Shown: positions 35,481 through 44,088 of the stretch, piece by piece | How positions within the stretch are numbered: position 1 is the stretch's first letter | How the letters are laid out: each line of letters starts with the position of its first letter | Source: Rhodopseudomonas boonkerdii | GTDB lineage: Bacteria > Pseudomonadota > Alphaproteobacteria > Rhizobiales > Xanthobacteraceae | DNA length: 64,000 bases | Assembly (NCBI RefSeq): GCF_021184025.1 | Contig: NZ_CP036537.1 | Coordinates: 3,782,001 to 3,846,000, forward strand | Direction of reading: 5' to 3' | Notes under the pieces: generated by a model | Seen by the model: only the letters and a program-made list of their open reading frames with translations | What the model was told of the DNA's origin: nothing | The model's database searches: none | Made by a program: the position numbers and the translations under genes

Positions 35481-37967
35481 TCACGCTGCCTGTGTCGCGC
35501 AGGAGCCGAACTTCTCGAGCAGTGCGCCAAGTTCGGCCGCCGGCTTCGCGGCGCTGAACAGATAGCCCTGCACTTCGTTGCAGCCCTCGGCGCGCAGCCG
35601 TTCGAGCTGCTCCATCGTCTCGACGCCTTCGGCCGTCGTGGTGATGTTCAGGCTGCGGCCAAGACCCGAGATCGCGCGCACGATCGCCATGCAGTCCGGC
35701 CGCTCGACCAGATCCTTCACGAAAGAACGGTCGATCTTGATCTTGTCGAACGGGAAGCTACGGAGATAGCTCAGCGACGAATAGCCGGTGCCGAAATCGT
35801 CCATCGAGATGCGAACGCCGAGCGCACGAAGCTGATGCAGCGTGGCAATATTGGTTTCGGTCTCGGCAAGGAACACCGACTCTGTGATTTCCAGTTCCAG
35901 CCGATGCGGCGAGAGACCCGAATAGGCCAGCGCCGCAACGACGACCTGGACGAGATTGCGGCTGCGGAACTGCACCGGCGAGAGATTGACGGCAATCTTC
36001 ACATCGTCTGGCCATTTGGCAGCTTCGGCGCAGGCACTGCGCAGCACCCATTCGCCGAGCGTCACGATCAGGCCGATATCCTCGGCGACGGGAATGAAGT
36101 CGGCTGGCGAGATCATGCCCTTATCGGGATGCTTCCAGCGCAGCAGGGCTTCGAAGCCGACAATGCGATCGGCGTCGATGTCCACCAATGGCTGATAGTG
36201 TAGTTCGAAGTCGCCGTCCGCGTAAGCGCTGCGCAGGTCGAGTTCCATGTCGCGGCGCTTCTGCGCCTGACGATCCATCTCGCGCTCGAAGAAATGATGC
36301 ACATTGCCGCCTTCGGCCTTGGCGCGATACAGCGCCATATCGGCATTGCGCATCAGCTCCTCGCTCGTCGTGCCGTCGCCCGGCGACAGCGCGATGCCGA
36401 TGCTGGCGCCGATGACAACTTCGAGATCGTCGCCCATATCGTACGGAGCGCTAACCGCCTGAATCAACCGAGCTGCAAATTCATTGACCTCGTTCAAGGT
36501 CACATCGGACGTCAGCACGACGGCAAATTCGTCGCCGCCAAGGCGGGCAACGAGATTGTTGCCACGGACTTCGCCGCGCATGCGTTCGGCGACCTGCTTG
36601 AGGAGGCGATCGCCGGTCGGATGACCGAAGGAGTCATTGACGTTCTTGAACAGGTCGAGATCGATACACAGCACCGCGACATGGCGATCGGGATCGTGAT
36701 GATCCAACGCCTGCGCGAGACGTTCCTGATAGAAGACACGGTTGGGAAGATCGGTGAGCGCATCGTGATGCGCCATATGTGCGACTCGCGCTTCGGCCTT
36801 GCGTCGCTCGGTGATGTCCACGATCGCGACGAGAAAGCCCTCGCGATCGTCGAACACGACACGGCGGCCATAGGTCAGAACCTGAATCTCGGTTCCGTCG
36901 GCCTTGATGTGGCGCCAGTTCCGATCGGATTGATAGCTGTCGCCATGCTGCGTCAGCGCACGCGTATGTGCCTCCCATTCGTCGCGGGGCCAGATCTCCC
37001 TCAACCCCATGCGCAGGAAAGCTTCCCGTTCATAGCCGTAATGCGCGATAGCAGCATCGTTGACGCTGAGAAAGCGCATGGTCTCGGCCTCGAACACCCA
37101 CATGGGCATCGGATTTCCGTCGAACAGCAATCTGAACGAAGCATCGCGCCGCTTGATTTCCGTGATGTCGGAAACGGTCAGCGACACCAGATCGCCGAAG
37201 GCGGTGGCGGTGAGACGCAGATTGCGTTCGTCGCTATCGATCTCGAGACGGCCGCTGGCTTCCGAGCCGTTCGTCTTCTCGGCGATCATCGACAGCAACC
37301 AGCGCGTGACATCGGGCAGACACAGCGCGTGGCCGCCCTCGCTCAGCCTGCGCCATTGCAGATCGGGTGCCGCGACTTTCAGGAGACGGGCTGCGCCTTG
37401 ATTATGATGCACAATCTGGAAATCGAAGGCGCGGTTGGCCGAATTCCGGATTGCCGCGAGCGAGACGATGCCCTCGTCGGTGGAAGAGAAGATCGCATCC
37501 ACCAGATTGTAGCGCGGCCCCTGTTCGTTGATATAGGCGCCCACAAGCCTGATGCCCCAACGCGACGCGGTCGGCAGCGCCAGAATGTCGTAGGTCTGGA
37601 CGAGGCCATCGCGCACGCAATGCGTCGAAGCGAGATGCGGCCGTCCCGTCTGCAGCGCGCAATTGGCCGCCTCGGTCAATGCCCTTGCGCAATCCGGCGG
37701 CACGACATCGAGCGGAATGTCCCAACGCTCGTCGCCCAGCCATTGCTGGACATAGCGCCCGCTGCGGGAGATTTCGTAGCCGTCGCCCCGGGATTTCAGC
37801 AGCACGATGTGATCCGCCATACGGCCGAGGCTGCCGAGCATCACCTCTTCGTAGCCGGGAAGCATCTGGCCCGGCCGCACGGCCGCCTGCCACTTGCGTT
37901 GCAACGCTGGGATATCGTCGAAAACTTTGACGTCCGTACTGGCAGACAACTTCTCGGCCGCGATCAC
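35481..37967 (-). CDS. PAS-GGDEF-EAL cyclic-di-GMP protein
   Basis: 828 residues, no membrane helix. The N-terminal 290 residues hold a PAS-like module (YEISRSGRYVQQWLGDERWD). A PAS domain follows (about 295-420: FRLLFDGNPMPMWVFEAETM, GLREIWPRDEWEAHTRALTQ) with a PAC end (FLVAIVDITERRKAEARVAH). GGDEF domain is intact (ARLGGDEFAVVL); the inhibitory RxxD site reads RGNN, so it looks lost. EAL domain is intact (VGFEALLRWKHPDKGMISPA, ELEITESVFL, DDFGTGYSSLSYL, KIDRSFVKDL). It could make or break c-di-GMP; both active sites look usable. Divergent from nothing close; 453 bp upstream holds only a repeat. Confidence 0.92.
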   Translation of the reverse strand: MIAAEKLSASTDVKVFDDIPALQRKWQAAVRPGQMLPGYEEVMLGSLGRMADHIVLLKSRGDGYEISRSGRYVQQWLGDERWDIPLDVVPPDCARALTEAANCALQTGRPHLASTHCVRDGLVQTYDILALPTASRWGIRLVGAYINEQGPRYNLVDAIFSSTDEGIVSLAAIRNSANRAFDFQIVHHNQGAARLLKVAAPDLQWRRLSEGGHALCLPDVTRWLLSMIAEKTNGSEASGRLEIDSDERNLRLTATAFGDLVSLTVSDITEIKRRDASFRLLFDGNPMPMWVFEAETMRFLSVNDAAIAHYGYEREAFLRMGLREIWPRDEWEAHTRALTQHGDSYQSDRNWRHIKADGTEIQVLTYGRRVVFDDREGFLVAIVDITERRKAEARVAHMAHHDALTDLPNRVFYQERLAQALDHHDPDRHVAVLCIDLDLFKNVNDSFGHPTGDRLLKQVAERMRGEVRGNNLVARLGGDEFAVVLTSDVTLNEVNEFAARLIQAVSAPYDMGDDLEVVIGASIGIALSPGDGTTSEELMRNADMALYRAKAEGGNVHHFFEREMDRQAQKRRDMELDLRSAYADGDFELHYQPLVDIDADRIVGFEALLRWKHPDKGMISPADFIPVAEDIGLIVTLGEWVLRSACAEAAKWPDDVKIAVNLSPVQFRSRNLVQVVVAALAYSGLSPHRLELEITESVFLAETETNIATLHQLRALGVRISMDDFGTGYSSLSYLRSFPFDKIKIDRSFVKDLVERPDCMAIVRAISGLGRSLNITTTAEGVETMEQLERLRAEGCNEVQGYLFSAAKPAAELGALLEKFGSCATQAA

Positions 37968-38421
37968 GACACATCCTTGCGAAACTTGTAGCGGTATCCG
38001 CTATTCAAGGGCTGCTGCTTAATGCCGTGTAAATGTTTCGCGGTTGGAGGCTGCGACGCAGTCATGCCACGACGGAAACTCGCGCGATGGTTAGTCCGCG
38101 ATTCACAACAATGACAGTGGAATGACAGTTCACTCGCATTCGATGCGAATGCGCGGATATCGCAGCAACCAGGACATAGACTCACCGGAGGAGCCGCGCA
38201 GCGGCGTCTCGAAGGATGGCCGCGCACTCTGAGCCAAGCTAGCTCATGGTTCGAGATGGCGCTGTCAGCGGCGTAATTGCGCCGCTAGGCCTCCTCAGAC
38301 TGAACGCAACTGCGTTCAGGCTGAAGGGCCTCACGCCTTACGAATACACCTGCAAATGCAGGACGTCCCGGCTATAACGATTCAGGCTCAATCCGCTCCA
38401 GCAAATGCCGGGACTAAACAG
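37968..38421. repeat. Spacer carrying a composite palindromic element at 38184-38326
   Basis: Copy of the family at 23569: GGAGGAGCCGCGCAGCGGCG, GGCGTAATTGCGCC, then CTGAACGCAACTGCGTTCAG. No coding frame in this 454-bp spacer. Confidence 0.82.
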
Positions 38422-39489
38422 CTAGCGCGCGATCACTTCGATTTCACCATCGACGCCGTTGACGACGTTGAACGGCTTCTCGAATACCTTGCCCTCGTTC
38501 TTGGCGATGGCACGATACTCGCCTTCAGCCAGCGTCACCTTTGGAAAGGCGCCGATGGATTCCTTGATGACATCGCCGGCCGGTGTGATCACGGACCATG
38601 CGGTATTGGCGAGCGCCTCGCCTCCCTTGTCGCTCACCAGCTTCATGGTGATGACAGCGGCGCGGTGCGTGACGGTGACATCGGTAAGCTTGCTCGCCTG
38701 CACGCGGATGTCCGAACGCACCACCGAATTGGCATCGCCGTAATTGGAGACGATATAGTAGGTCCCTTCCGGCATCATCACGACGTCGCCGGCAGCGACA
38801 TTCGGCAGCAGCGGTGAGCGCTCGCCACCGTCGAACTGGCTGCCTTTGTAGATCGCAAAAGAGATCTGGTTAGATGGGATCTTGCTGGAGCCGACGCGTC
38901 CTTCGATACGCAGTCCGCCGGCCGGAAGCAGAAAGGCCTCGCGATCGACATCGGACTTGATGGTGACGGGCCTGACAGCACTGACGAGGCCAAGCGCCAC
39001 ATGCACCACGTAGCTGCCGGGCGGCAACGGGATGTTCGGGGTTGCGGTGCGGTCTTCCCGCAGCAGTTTGAAGGACCCCGTCTCGTCCGGGCGATCCGAG
39101 TAAACACGCCAGACCAGTCCGCCATTGATGGACGGCAGATCCTTGCCGTAGCGCGCGCTGAGGGCCAGCGTGCCTTGAGGAGGCGCGACCGGCGTCTGCA
39201 CGGGCGACGGCGCCGGGGGCGCGACATTGGCGACGGGGGGCTGCAGCAGAGGAGCGGGCAGCGCAGGCGCCGCCGCGGGCCCGGAAGGCGGGGCCAGACT
39301 GATGGCCGGGCCCGAAGGTATGTCCGGAATATTCGCGGGTGGAATCGGGGCCGGACGGTCGCTGAAAAACTGCGCGGCGGCGGGACTGAAAAACATGACT
39401 CCATGCGTCAGCACGAGCGCTAGCGCCAAAGCCAGCCGCCCGCCCCGGCCGGATATGTGCAAATCAGGACCCCACGTCGTCATTGACAT
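38422..39489 (-). CDS. Secreted hypothetical protein, proline-rich with beta-domains
   Basis: 355 residues from MSMTTWGPDL. Signal peptide or anchor (RLALALALVLTHGVMFFSPA, cut at AAAQF). Residues about 40-120 are Pro/Ala-rich linker. Repeated beta-sandwich-like units follow: VVHVALGLVSAVRPVTIKSD, IEGRVGSSKIPSNQISFAIY, ADGDVVMMPEGTYYIVSNYG and AEGEYRAIAKNEGKVFEKPF. Reads like a carboxypeptidase-regulatory-type envelope protein; function unknown. Start uncertain by a few codons (39489 or 39483). Confidence 0.75.
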   Translation of the reverse strand: MSMTTWGPDLHISGRGGRLALALALVLTHGVMFFSPAAAQFFSDRPAPIPPANIPDIPSGPAISLAPPSGPAAAPALPAPLLQPPVANVAPPAPSPVQTPVAPPQGTLALSARYGKDLPSINGGLVWRVYSDRPDETGSFKLLREDRTATPNIPLPPGSYVVHVALGLVSAVRPVTIKSDVDREAFLLPAGGLRIEGRVGSSKIPSNQISFAIYKGSQFDGGERSPLLPNVAAGDVVMMPEGTYYIVSNYGDANSVVRSDIRVQASKLTDVTVTHRAAVITMKLVSDKGGEALANTAWSVITPAGDVIKESIGAFPKVTLAEGEYRAIAKNEGKVFEKPFNVVNGVDGEIEVIAR

Positions 39490-39720
39490 GCTTTTCAACG
39501 AAAACACGGCAAATTCAAGCCTTGACGAAGATACCGCGACGTTCGGGCCAAACCGCCCACGGCCCGCGGCAGCCTCCATGCGAATAGTCCTCCGGGCGTC
39601 GATATGCAGTCATATTCGGGGCCTAAGTGTCGGATACATCGCGTAAATGATGAACGGTCGATCGTCTGGCATGATGGCGTCGTTACGCCTAGAATGGCTG
39701 GGAACGTTGGGAGTTTTCGT

Positions 39721-40788
39721 GTGCTGGAGTTACTGATGGGGCGCAGCCAGAACGGCGCGAGCGGCCGCGACAAACCGGGTCTCGGCAGCGTTCGCCGACC
39801 GGTGGTCGGGCTGGCGCTCGGCGGCGGCGCTGCCCGCGGATTCGCCCATATCGGCGTGCTGCGCACGCTTCTCGCGCATGGCATCGTTCCCAACGTCGTG
39901 GTCGGCACGTCTATCGGCGCCGTGGTCGGCGGCTGCTATGCCACCGGCCACCTCGATACGCTCGAAGAATGGGCGCGCGGACTGCAGCCACGTAACATTT
40001 TCGGCTATCTCGATATCCGTCTGAACGGATCCGGCCTGATCGGCGGCAACAAGCTGGCCGCCCAGCTCGAAGCCTCCATCGGCGCGCAGCTGATCGAGGA
40101 TCTGCCGGTGAAATTCGCCACCGTAGCCACGGAAGTGCGCACGGGGCATGAAATCTGGCTTACACACGGTCGTGTGGTGGACGCCATGCGCGCCTCATAC
40201 GCCCTGCCCGGTATTTTCTCCCCCATCCTGGTCGGCGATCGCTGGCTGGTGGACGGTGCCCTGGTCAATCCGGTTCCCGTCTCCGCGGCCCGTGCGCTCG
40301 GCGCCGAAATCGTCATCGCCGTCAATCTCAGCAACGACGTGTTCGGCCATTCGATCACGATCTTCGACCATGGCAGCAGCGCCGAGCCGGCTGAGCCAGC
40401 GGTCGAACCGGAAGTGCCGGTGAAGCCGAAGCGCAGCTTCACCAGCTTCTTCTCGGCCGAACGCACCGTGAAACGTGAATTCTTCGGCAGCAGCGAGCGC
40501 CCTGGCATCTCCACCGTGATGATCGATGCCTTCAACATCATGCAGGATCGGATCACCCGCGCCCGGCTTGCGGGCGATCCGCCCGACATGCATATCGCGC
40601 CGCGCGTCGGCCAGTTCGGCCTGTTCGATTTTCATCGCGCCGACGACATGATCAAACATGGCTCCCGCGCGACCGAGCGGGCCATCGAAGGCATCCAGGA
40701 AGCCATCGAGATGCTGGTCCCCGAAGCAGCCAGATCGCCTGCGCCGCCCGTGGCGCAGAAAAAACCGGCTGCTTCGCAGGAGCAGTGA
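39721..40788 (+). CDS. Patatin-like phospholipase (RssA-type)
   Basis: 355 residues from GTG at 39721, with GGGAG 7 bases upstream. A Ser-Asp dyad lipase: nucleophile G-T-S-I-G in VVVGTSIGAVVGGCYATG, glycine-rich oxyanion loop LGGGAARGFAHIGV, and Asp in VDGALVNPVPVSAARALGAE. No signal peptide, so cytosolic or membrane-associated. The C-terminal 100 residues are variable (Pro-rich tail EAARSPAPPVAQKK). Related bacterial proteins act on membrane lipids; exact substrate unknown. Confidence 0.88.
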   Translation: MLELLMGRSQNGASGRDKPGLGSVRRPVVGLALGGGAARGFAHIGVLRTLLAHGIVPNVVVGTSIGAVVGGCYATGHLDTLEEWARGLQPRNIFGYLDIRLNGSGLIGGNKLAAQLEASIGAQLIEDLPVKFATVATEVRTGHEIWLTHGRVVDAMRASYALPGIFSPILVGDRWLVDGALVNPVPVSAARALGAEIVIAVNLSNDVFGHSITIFDHGSSAEPAEPAVEPEVPVKPKRSFTSFFSAERTVKREFFGSSERPGISTVMIDAFNIMQDRITRARLAGDPPDMHIAPRVGQFGLFDFHRADDMIKHGSRATERAIEGIQEAIEMLVPEAARSPAPPVAQKKPAASQEQ

Positions 40789-40804
40789 TCCCGAACGCGA
40801 CGGC

Positions 40805-41233
40805 TCAAGCCGTCCCGATATATTCGCGCAGCGCCTCCTGCTCGTGCTCGTATTCGCTGACGCGCGACTTGACGACGTCGCCGATCGAGATCAGCCCGAC
40901 CACACGGCCACCATCGAGCACCGGCAGATGGCGGAACTTGCCGTTGGTCATCCGCTCCATGATCCAACCTACCGTATCGGACGGCGAACAGGTCACGACC
41001 TTGCGTGTCATCACGGTCCCGACGTCCTCCTCCAGCGCACCGGCACCGCGCTCTGCGATGACGCGCACGATGTCGCGCTCGGAAAAGATGCCTTCGATCT
41101 GTTGCTTCGTCATCACCAGAACGACGCCAATCTTCCGCTCGGCGAGCAGCTTGACCACCGAGGATACTTTTTCGCTCGGCGCGACGCTGACGATGTGATG
41201 ACCTTTACCGTCGAGAATTGCACTAACCAGCAT
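40805..41233 (-). CDS. Paired CBS-domain protein
   Basis: 142 residues, two CBS motifs: VSAILDGKGHHIVSVAPSEK, KIGVVLVMTKQQIEGIFSER and KVVTCSPSDTVGWIMERMTN, KFRHLPVLDGGRVVGLISIG. Binds adenosine nucleotides in the family; regulatory partner unknown. Convergent with the patatin-like gene, 16 bp apart. Confidence 0.9.
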   Translation of the reverse strand: MLVSAILDGKGHHIVSVAPSEKVSSVVKLLAERKIGVVLVMTKQQIEGIFSERDIVRVIAERGAGALEEDVGTVMTRKVVTCSPSDTVGWIMERMTNGKFRHLPVLDGGRVVGLISIGDVVKSRVSEYEHEQEALREYIGTA

Positions 41234-41466
41234 TTGTTTGCCTCCTCACTGACCAGGCGCTTCAAATGAGCACGGTCTTTCGTTCTTGTTCCCAACAAGC
41301 GGGTACGGAGGTGGAGCTCGATGGTCGTGCAGATAGGTGATCGAGCCGAACCACCGCTCACGCAGAACGGATTCGGCCTCGGGAGCCGAACCAGCCGGCA
41401 TGAGTCACCTGTCTAATTTGTAATGATGGGGGAAGTGCACCGCACCCGCAAGATGCGAGGGCGCGT

Positions 41467-42312
41467 CTAGCGCAAATCCGGCATGTCCGTCGGGGATGGC
41501 TCGCGATCGGCGCGTTGCACCCGCGCGATGGGATCGAACAGCGAGAACAGCAGCAGACCGGCGAAAAAGCCGCCGATATGCGCCTGCCATGCAACGGTCG
41601 CGCCCTCGCTGCCGACCGCAATCGAACCCATCCCGAAAATAATGTTAACGCCGAACCATACGGCGAGAAAGCCGATCACGCGTGGATCGCGCAGAGCTTG
41701 GAAGAGCGGCAGCGCCGGTACGCGCGCCGCCTGGTCGGCATCACCGCGGTTGAACGACAGGAAGCTGCCGCGCACGAACGCAAAGCGGATCGCCGCCGCC
41801 ATCGCACCGGAGACCGAGGCCGAGGCGCCGATCATGGGCGCAAGTTCGTGCTCGTGGGTGACCAGATGCGCAGCCGCGCCGGCTATCGCCGTCATCGCCA
41901 TGAACAGGAAGAACCGCACCGCGCCGAAGCGTCGTGCCAGTGCGCTGCCGAACGGCAGCAGCCACAAAATGTTGAAGCCGATATGGCTGAGATTGGCGTG
42001 CAGCAGCGAATAGGTGACGAACGTCCAGATCTCCGCCCCGGTCCCGCCCGGGAACGGCATCGACAGCAATGTCTGGTCGTAACGCTTGGGGATGAAGCCG
42101 AACAGCTCGATGGTCCAGTATTCCAGATCCACCGGCAGCAGGGCGCGAACGATATGGATGGCCGCGAGCAACCCGATATAGGCCGTCAGCGCGCCCGGCA
42201 GGGTCAGGATCGGTTCGCGCGGGGGATTGTCCGATGGGTCCAAGGCGGCAACGGTGGGTAACGGCTCTCGCGAGCGACGCTCCAGATAGGCGGGTTTTGT
42301 GCCGCGATGCAA
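41467..42312 (-). CDS. Rhomboid-family intramembrane serine protease
   Basis: 281 residues, about six membrane helices. Rhomboid features: H-x4-H-x3-N in LLHANLSHIGFNILWLLPFG, the serine loop IGASASVSGAMAAAIRFAF, and the catalytic His in WQAHIGGFFAGLLLF. The usual GxSG serine motif reads GASA here, a variant seen in some members. Cleaves single-pass membrane proteins; substrate unknown. Basic N-terminal tail of about 40 residues. Confidence 0.82.
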   Translation of the reverse strand: MHRGTKPAYLERRSREPLPTVAALDPSDNPPREPILTLPGALTAYIGLLAAIHIVRALLPVDLEYWTIELFGFIPKRYDQTLLSMPFPGGTGAEIWTFVTYSLLHANLSHIGFNILWLLPFGSALARRFGAVRFFLFMAMTAIAGAAAHLVTHEHELAPMIGASASVSGAMAAAIRFAFVRGSFLSFNRGDADQAARVPALPLFQALRDPRVIGFLAVWFGVNIIFGMGSIAVGSEGATVAWQAHIGGFFAGLLLFSLFDPIARVQRADREPSPTDMPDLR

Positions 42313-42357
42313 GATGGGGGCATCAACATCCGCCGCCCCATCCGGGCCGCGTCGCGA

Positions 42358-42654
42358 TCAGTTCGAGAACCTGTCATTTCGCCATTTCGACGATTTGACA
42401 ATTTCGCCAGACCCCGGATCCACCCGCACCTCAACTTCGGCGCCGTTGCGGTCGAAGCCCTCGATCTCCCAGCAGCCCTTGCTGCGCTTGGCCTTCTTGA
42501 CCGAATAACCCAAGGCTTCGGCCTTTTCGATCGCCCTCTCGATCGAAAAGCCTTGTCCAGCTGCAGCCGACTTGCAGGCGACGTCATCGGCGTGGGCGAT
42601 GTCTACAGCGAGGCCAAGCGAGGCGGCGATCAAAGCGACGGCAGCGTATTTCAT
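42358..42654 (-). CDS. Secreted PepSY-domain protein
   Basis: 98 residues from MKYAAVALIAASLGLAVDIA, a signal peptide cut near AHADD. A PepSY domain follows: SIERAIEKAEALGYSVKKAK, CWEIEGFDRNGAEVEVRVDP, GEIVKSSKW. PepSY proteins sense or inhibit peptidases and are often tied to two-component systems, as here. Divergent from the gene at 42789 and about 750 bp from a regulator/kinase pair. An upstream in-frame start at 42771 is less likely. Confidence 0.82.
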   Translation of the reverse strand: MKYAAVALIAASLGLAVDIAHADDVACKSAAAGQGFSIERAIEKAEALGYSVKKAKRSKGCWEIEGFDRNGAEVEVRVDPGSGEIVKSSKWRNDRFSN

Positions 42655-42788
42655 GACAATTCCCTTGTGATGTGTTGTGGCACCGTGATGCCACATGGCG
42701 GCCGACGGCTTCCTGACACGACCTGTCAGGGAGCCGTCAGCGAGCCATCGGTAGGATCGGGCCACGTTCAACCCATCGGAGGTGTCCC

Positions 42789-43043
42789 ATGTTGCCTGCC
42801 ATGTTCCTGATTGCCATCACCCTGCCATTGATGGCTGCGGTGGAATTGCGTCTCGACACTTTCGTGATCCTGATGATTCTGGTCTGCGCGGCAGCCGGCT
42901 TGACGGCACCGGCCGGCAGAGGTCACGTTGCAGCCAACGCACGCCGGCCAATGGATGCGTCAAACGATCTTGCCAGCGAGACCGATGACACACCACTCAA
43001 GAAAACGGCAACGCACATCCGCGAGTCCGCGCTGGCTAGATGA
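42789..43043 (+). CDS. Small membrane protein
   Basis: 84 residues. GGAGG 7 bases before ATG. One or two membrane helices (MLPAMFLIAITLPLMAAVEL, FVILMILVCAAAGLTAPAG) and a charged C-terminus. Not assigned to a family. First in a likely run with the PepSY protein, regulator and kinase. Confidence 0.6.
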   Translation: MLPAMFLIAITLPLMAAVELRLDTFVILMILVCAAAGLTAPAGRGHVAANARRPMDASNDLASETDDTPLKKTATHIRESALAR

Positions 43044-43068
43044 ACCACGAGCTTCCCCGGAGCACGCG

Positions 43069-43419
43069 ATGACGATGCGCGCCAGCGTAATCACCCGCAA
43101 CGGCATATTGATCGGCACCGTACTCGGCGCTCTGATCGCCGGCAGCGTCACGATGCCAAGTGCAATTGCCAAAGATGACAAGTCCGATTGCAAGCGCGCG
43201 CAGGACTGTGCCTTGCAGGCACTGAGGAGCGGTGAGATTCGCCCGTTGAACGACGTGCTGGCAATAGCCCGCGACAAACTGCCGGGCGAGATCATCAAGA
43301 TCGAACTCGATCGCGACGATGGAATCTGGGTCTATGAGATCAAGGTGCTCACCGAATCCGGCAAACGCCGCGAGATCGAAATCAATGCGCAGACCCTCGC
43401 GGTCATCAAGATCGACTGA
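43069..43419 (+). CDS. PepSY-domain protein upstream of a two-component pair
   Basis: 116 residues from MTMRASVITR. Signal peptide (ILIGTVLGALIAGSVTMPSA), then a compact PepSY domain: RRAQ-like DCALQALRSGEIRPLNDVLA, LPGEIIKIELDRDDGIWVYE, KRREIEINAQTLAVIKID. Ends 3 bp before the response regulator start, so the three genes are one operon. Likely the periplasmic sensor input or modulator of the kinase (inference). Confidence 0.85.
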   Translation: MTMRASVITRNGILIGTVLGALIAGSVTMPSAIAKDDKSDCKRAQDCALQALRSGEIRPLNDVLAIARDKLPGEIIKIELDRDDGIWVYEIKVLTESGKRREIEINAQTLAVIKID

Positions 43420-43422
43420 ACC

Positions 43423-44088
43423 ATGCGCATTCTGGTGGTAGAGGACGAGCCACGCATCGCAGCAGACATTCGCGGCGGACTGGAAGCTGCGAATTATGTA
43501 GTGGAAACGGTCGCCGACGGCAACGAAGCCTGGTTCAAGGGCGAGACGGAAGATTACGATGCCATCGTACTCGATCTCGGCTTGCCCAAACTCGATGGGC
43601 TCACCGTACTGCGCCGGCTGCGCGAGGCTGGGATCGCGACACCGGTGCTGGTGCTCACCGCACGCGACGGCTGGCGCGACAAGGTGGAAGGCATCGATGC
43701 CGGCGCCGACGACTATCTGGCAAAGCCGTTCCAGATGGAAGAACTGCTGGCAAGGTTGCGCGCGATCACCCGTCGTGCGGCCGGACAAGCTTCGTCCTTG
43801 ATCAAGGCCGGCCTGCTCGAACTCGACACACGCTCACAAACCGCGACCATCGATGGCCGTTCGCTCGCACTCACGGCGATGGAATATCGCCTGCTCGCTT
43901 ATCTGCTTCTGCATCGCGGACGCACGATGTCGCAAGGCGAATTGCTCGAACACATTCATGCCGGAGATACCGATCGGGACATCAACGCCGTCGAAGCCAT
44001 CGTCGCGCGGCTGCGCAAAAAGCTGGGCATTCCCCTGATCGAAACCCATCGCGGTCGCGGCTATTGTATTCCGGCGGAGCCATCGTGA
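43423..44088 (+). CDS. OmpR/PhoP-family response regulator
   Basis: 221 residues. Receiver: EDEPRIAADIRGGLEAANYV, phospho-acceptor Asp in AIVLDLGLPKLDGLTVLRRL, Lys in YLAKPFQMEELLAR. Winged-helix output at residues about 130-220 (LALTAMEYRLLAYLLLHRGR, SQGELLEHIHAGDTDRDINA, IVARLRKKLG, IETHRGRGYCI). Overlaps the kinase start by 4 bp (GTGA). Its PepSY neighbours are candidate targets, as in PhoPQ-like systems. Confidence 0.93.
   Translation: MRILVVEDEPRIAADIRGGLEAANYVVETVADGNEAWFKGETEDYDAIVLDLGLPKLDGLTVLRRLREAGIATPVLVLTARDGWRDKVEGIDAGADDYLAKPFQMEELLARLRAITRRAAGQASSLIKAGLLELDTRSQTATIDGRSLALTAMEYRLLAYLLLHRGRTMSQGELLEHIHAGDTDRDINAVEAIVARLRKKLGIPLIETHRGRGYCIPAEPS

Noticed and set aside
36294..37991. 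565-codon open frame opposite the GGDEF-EAL gene
   Set aside because: It is an antisense shadow of a strongly supported gene, with typical high-GC composition and no domain.
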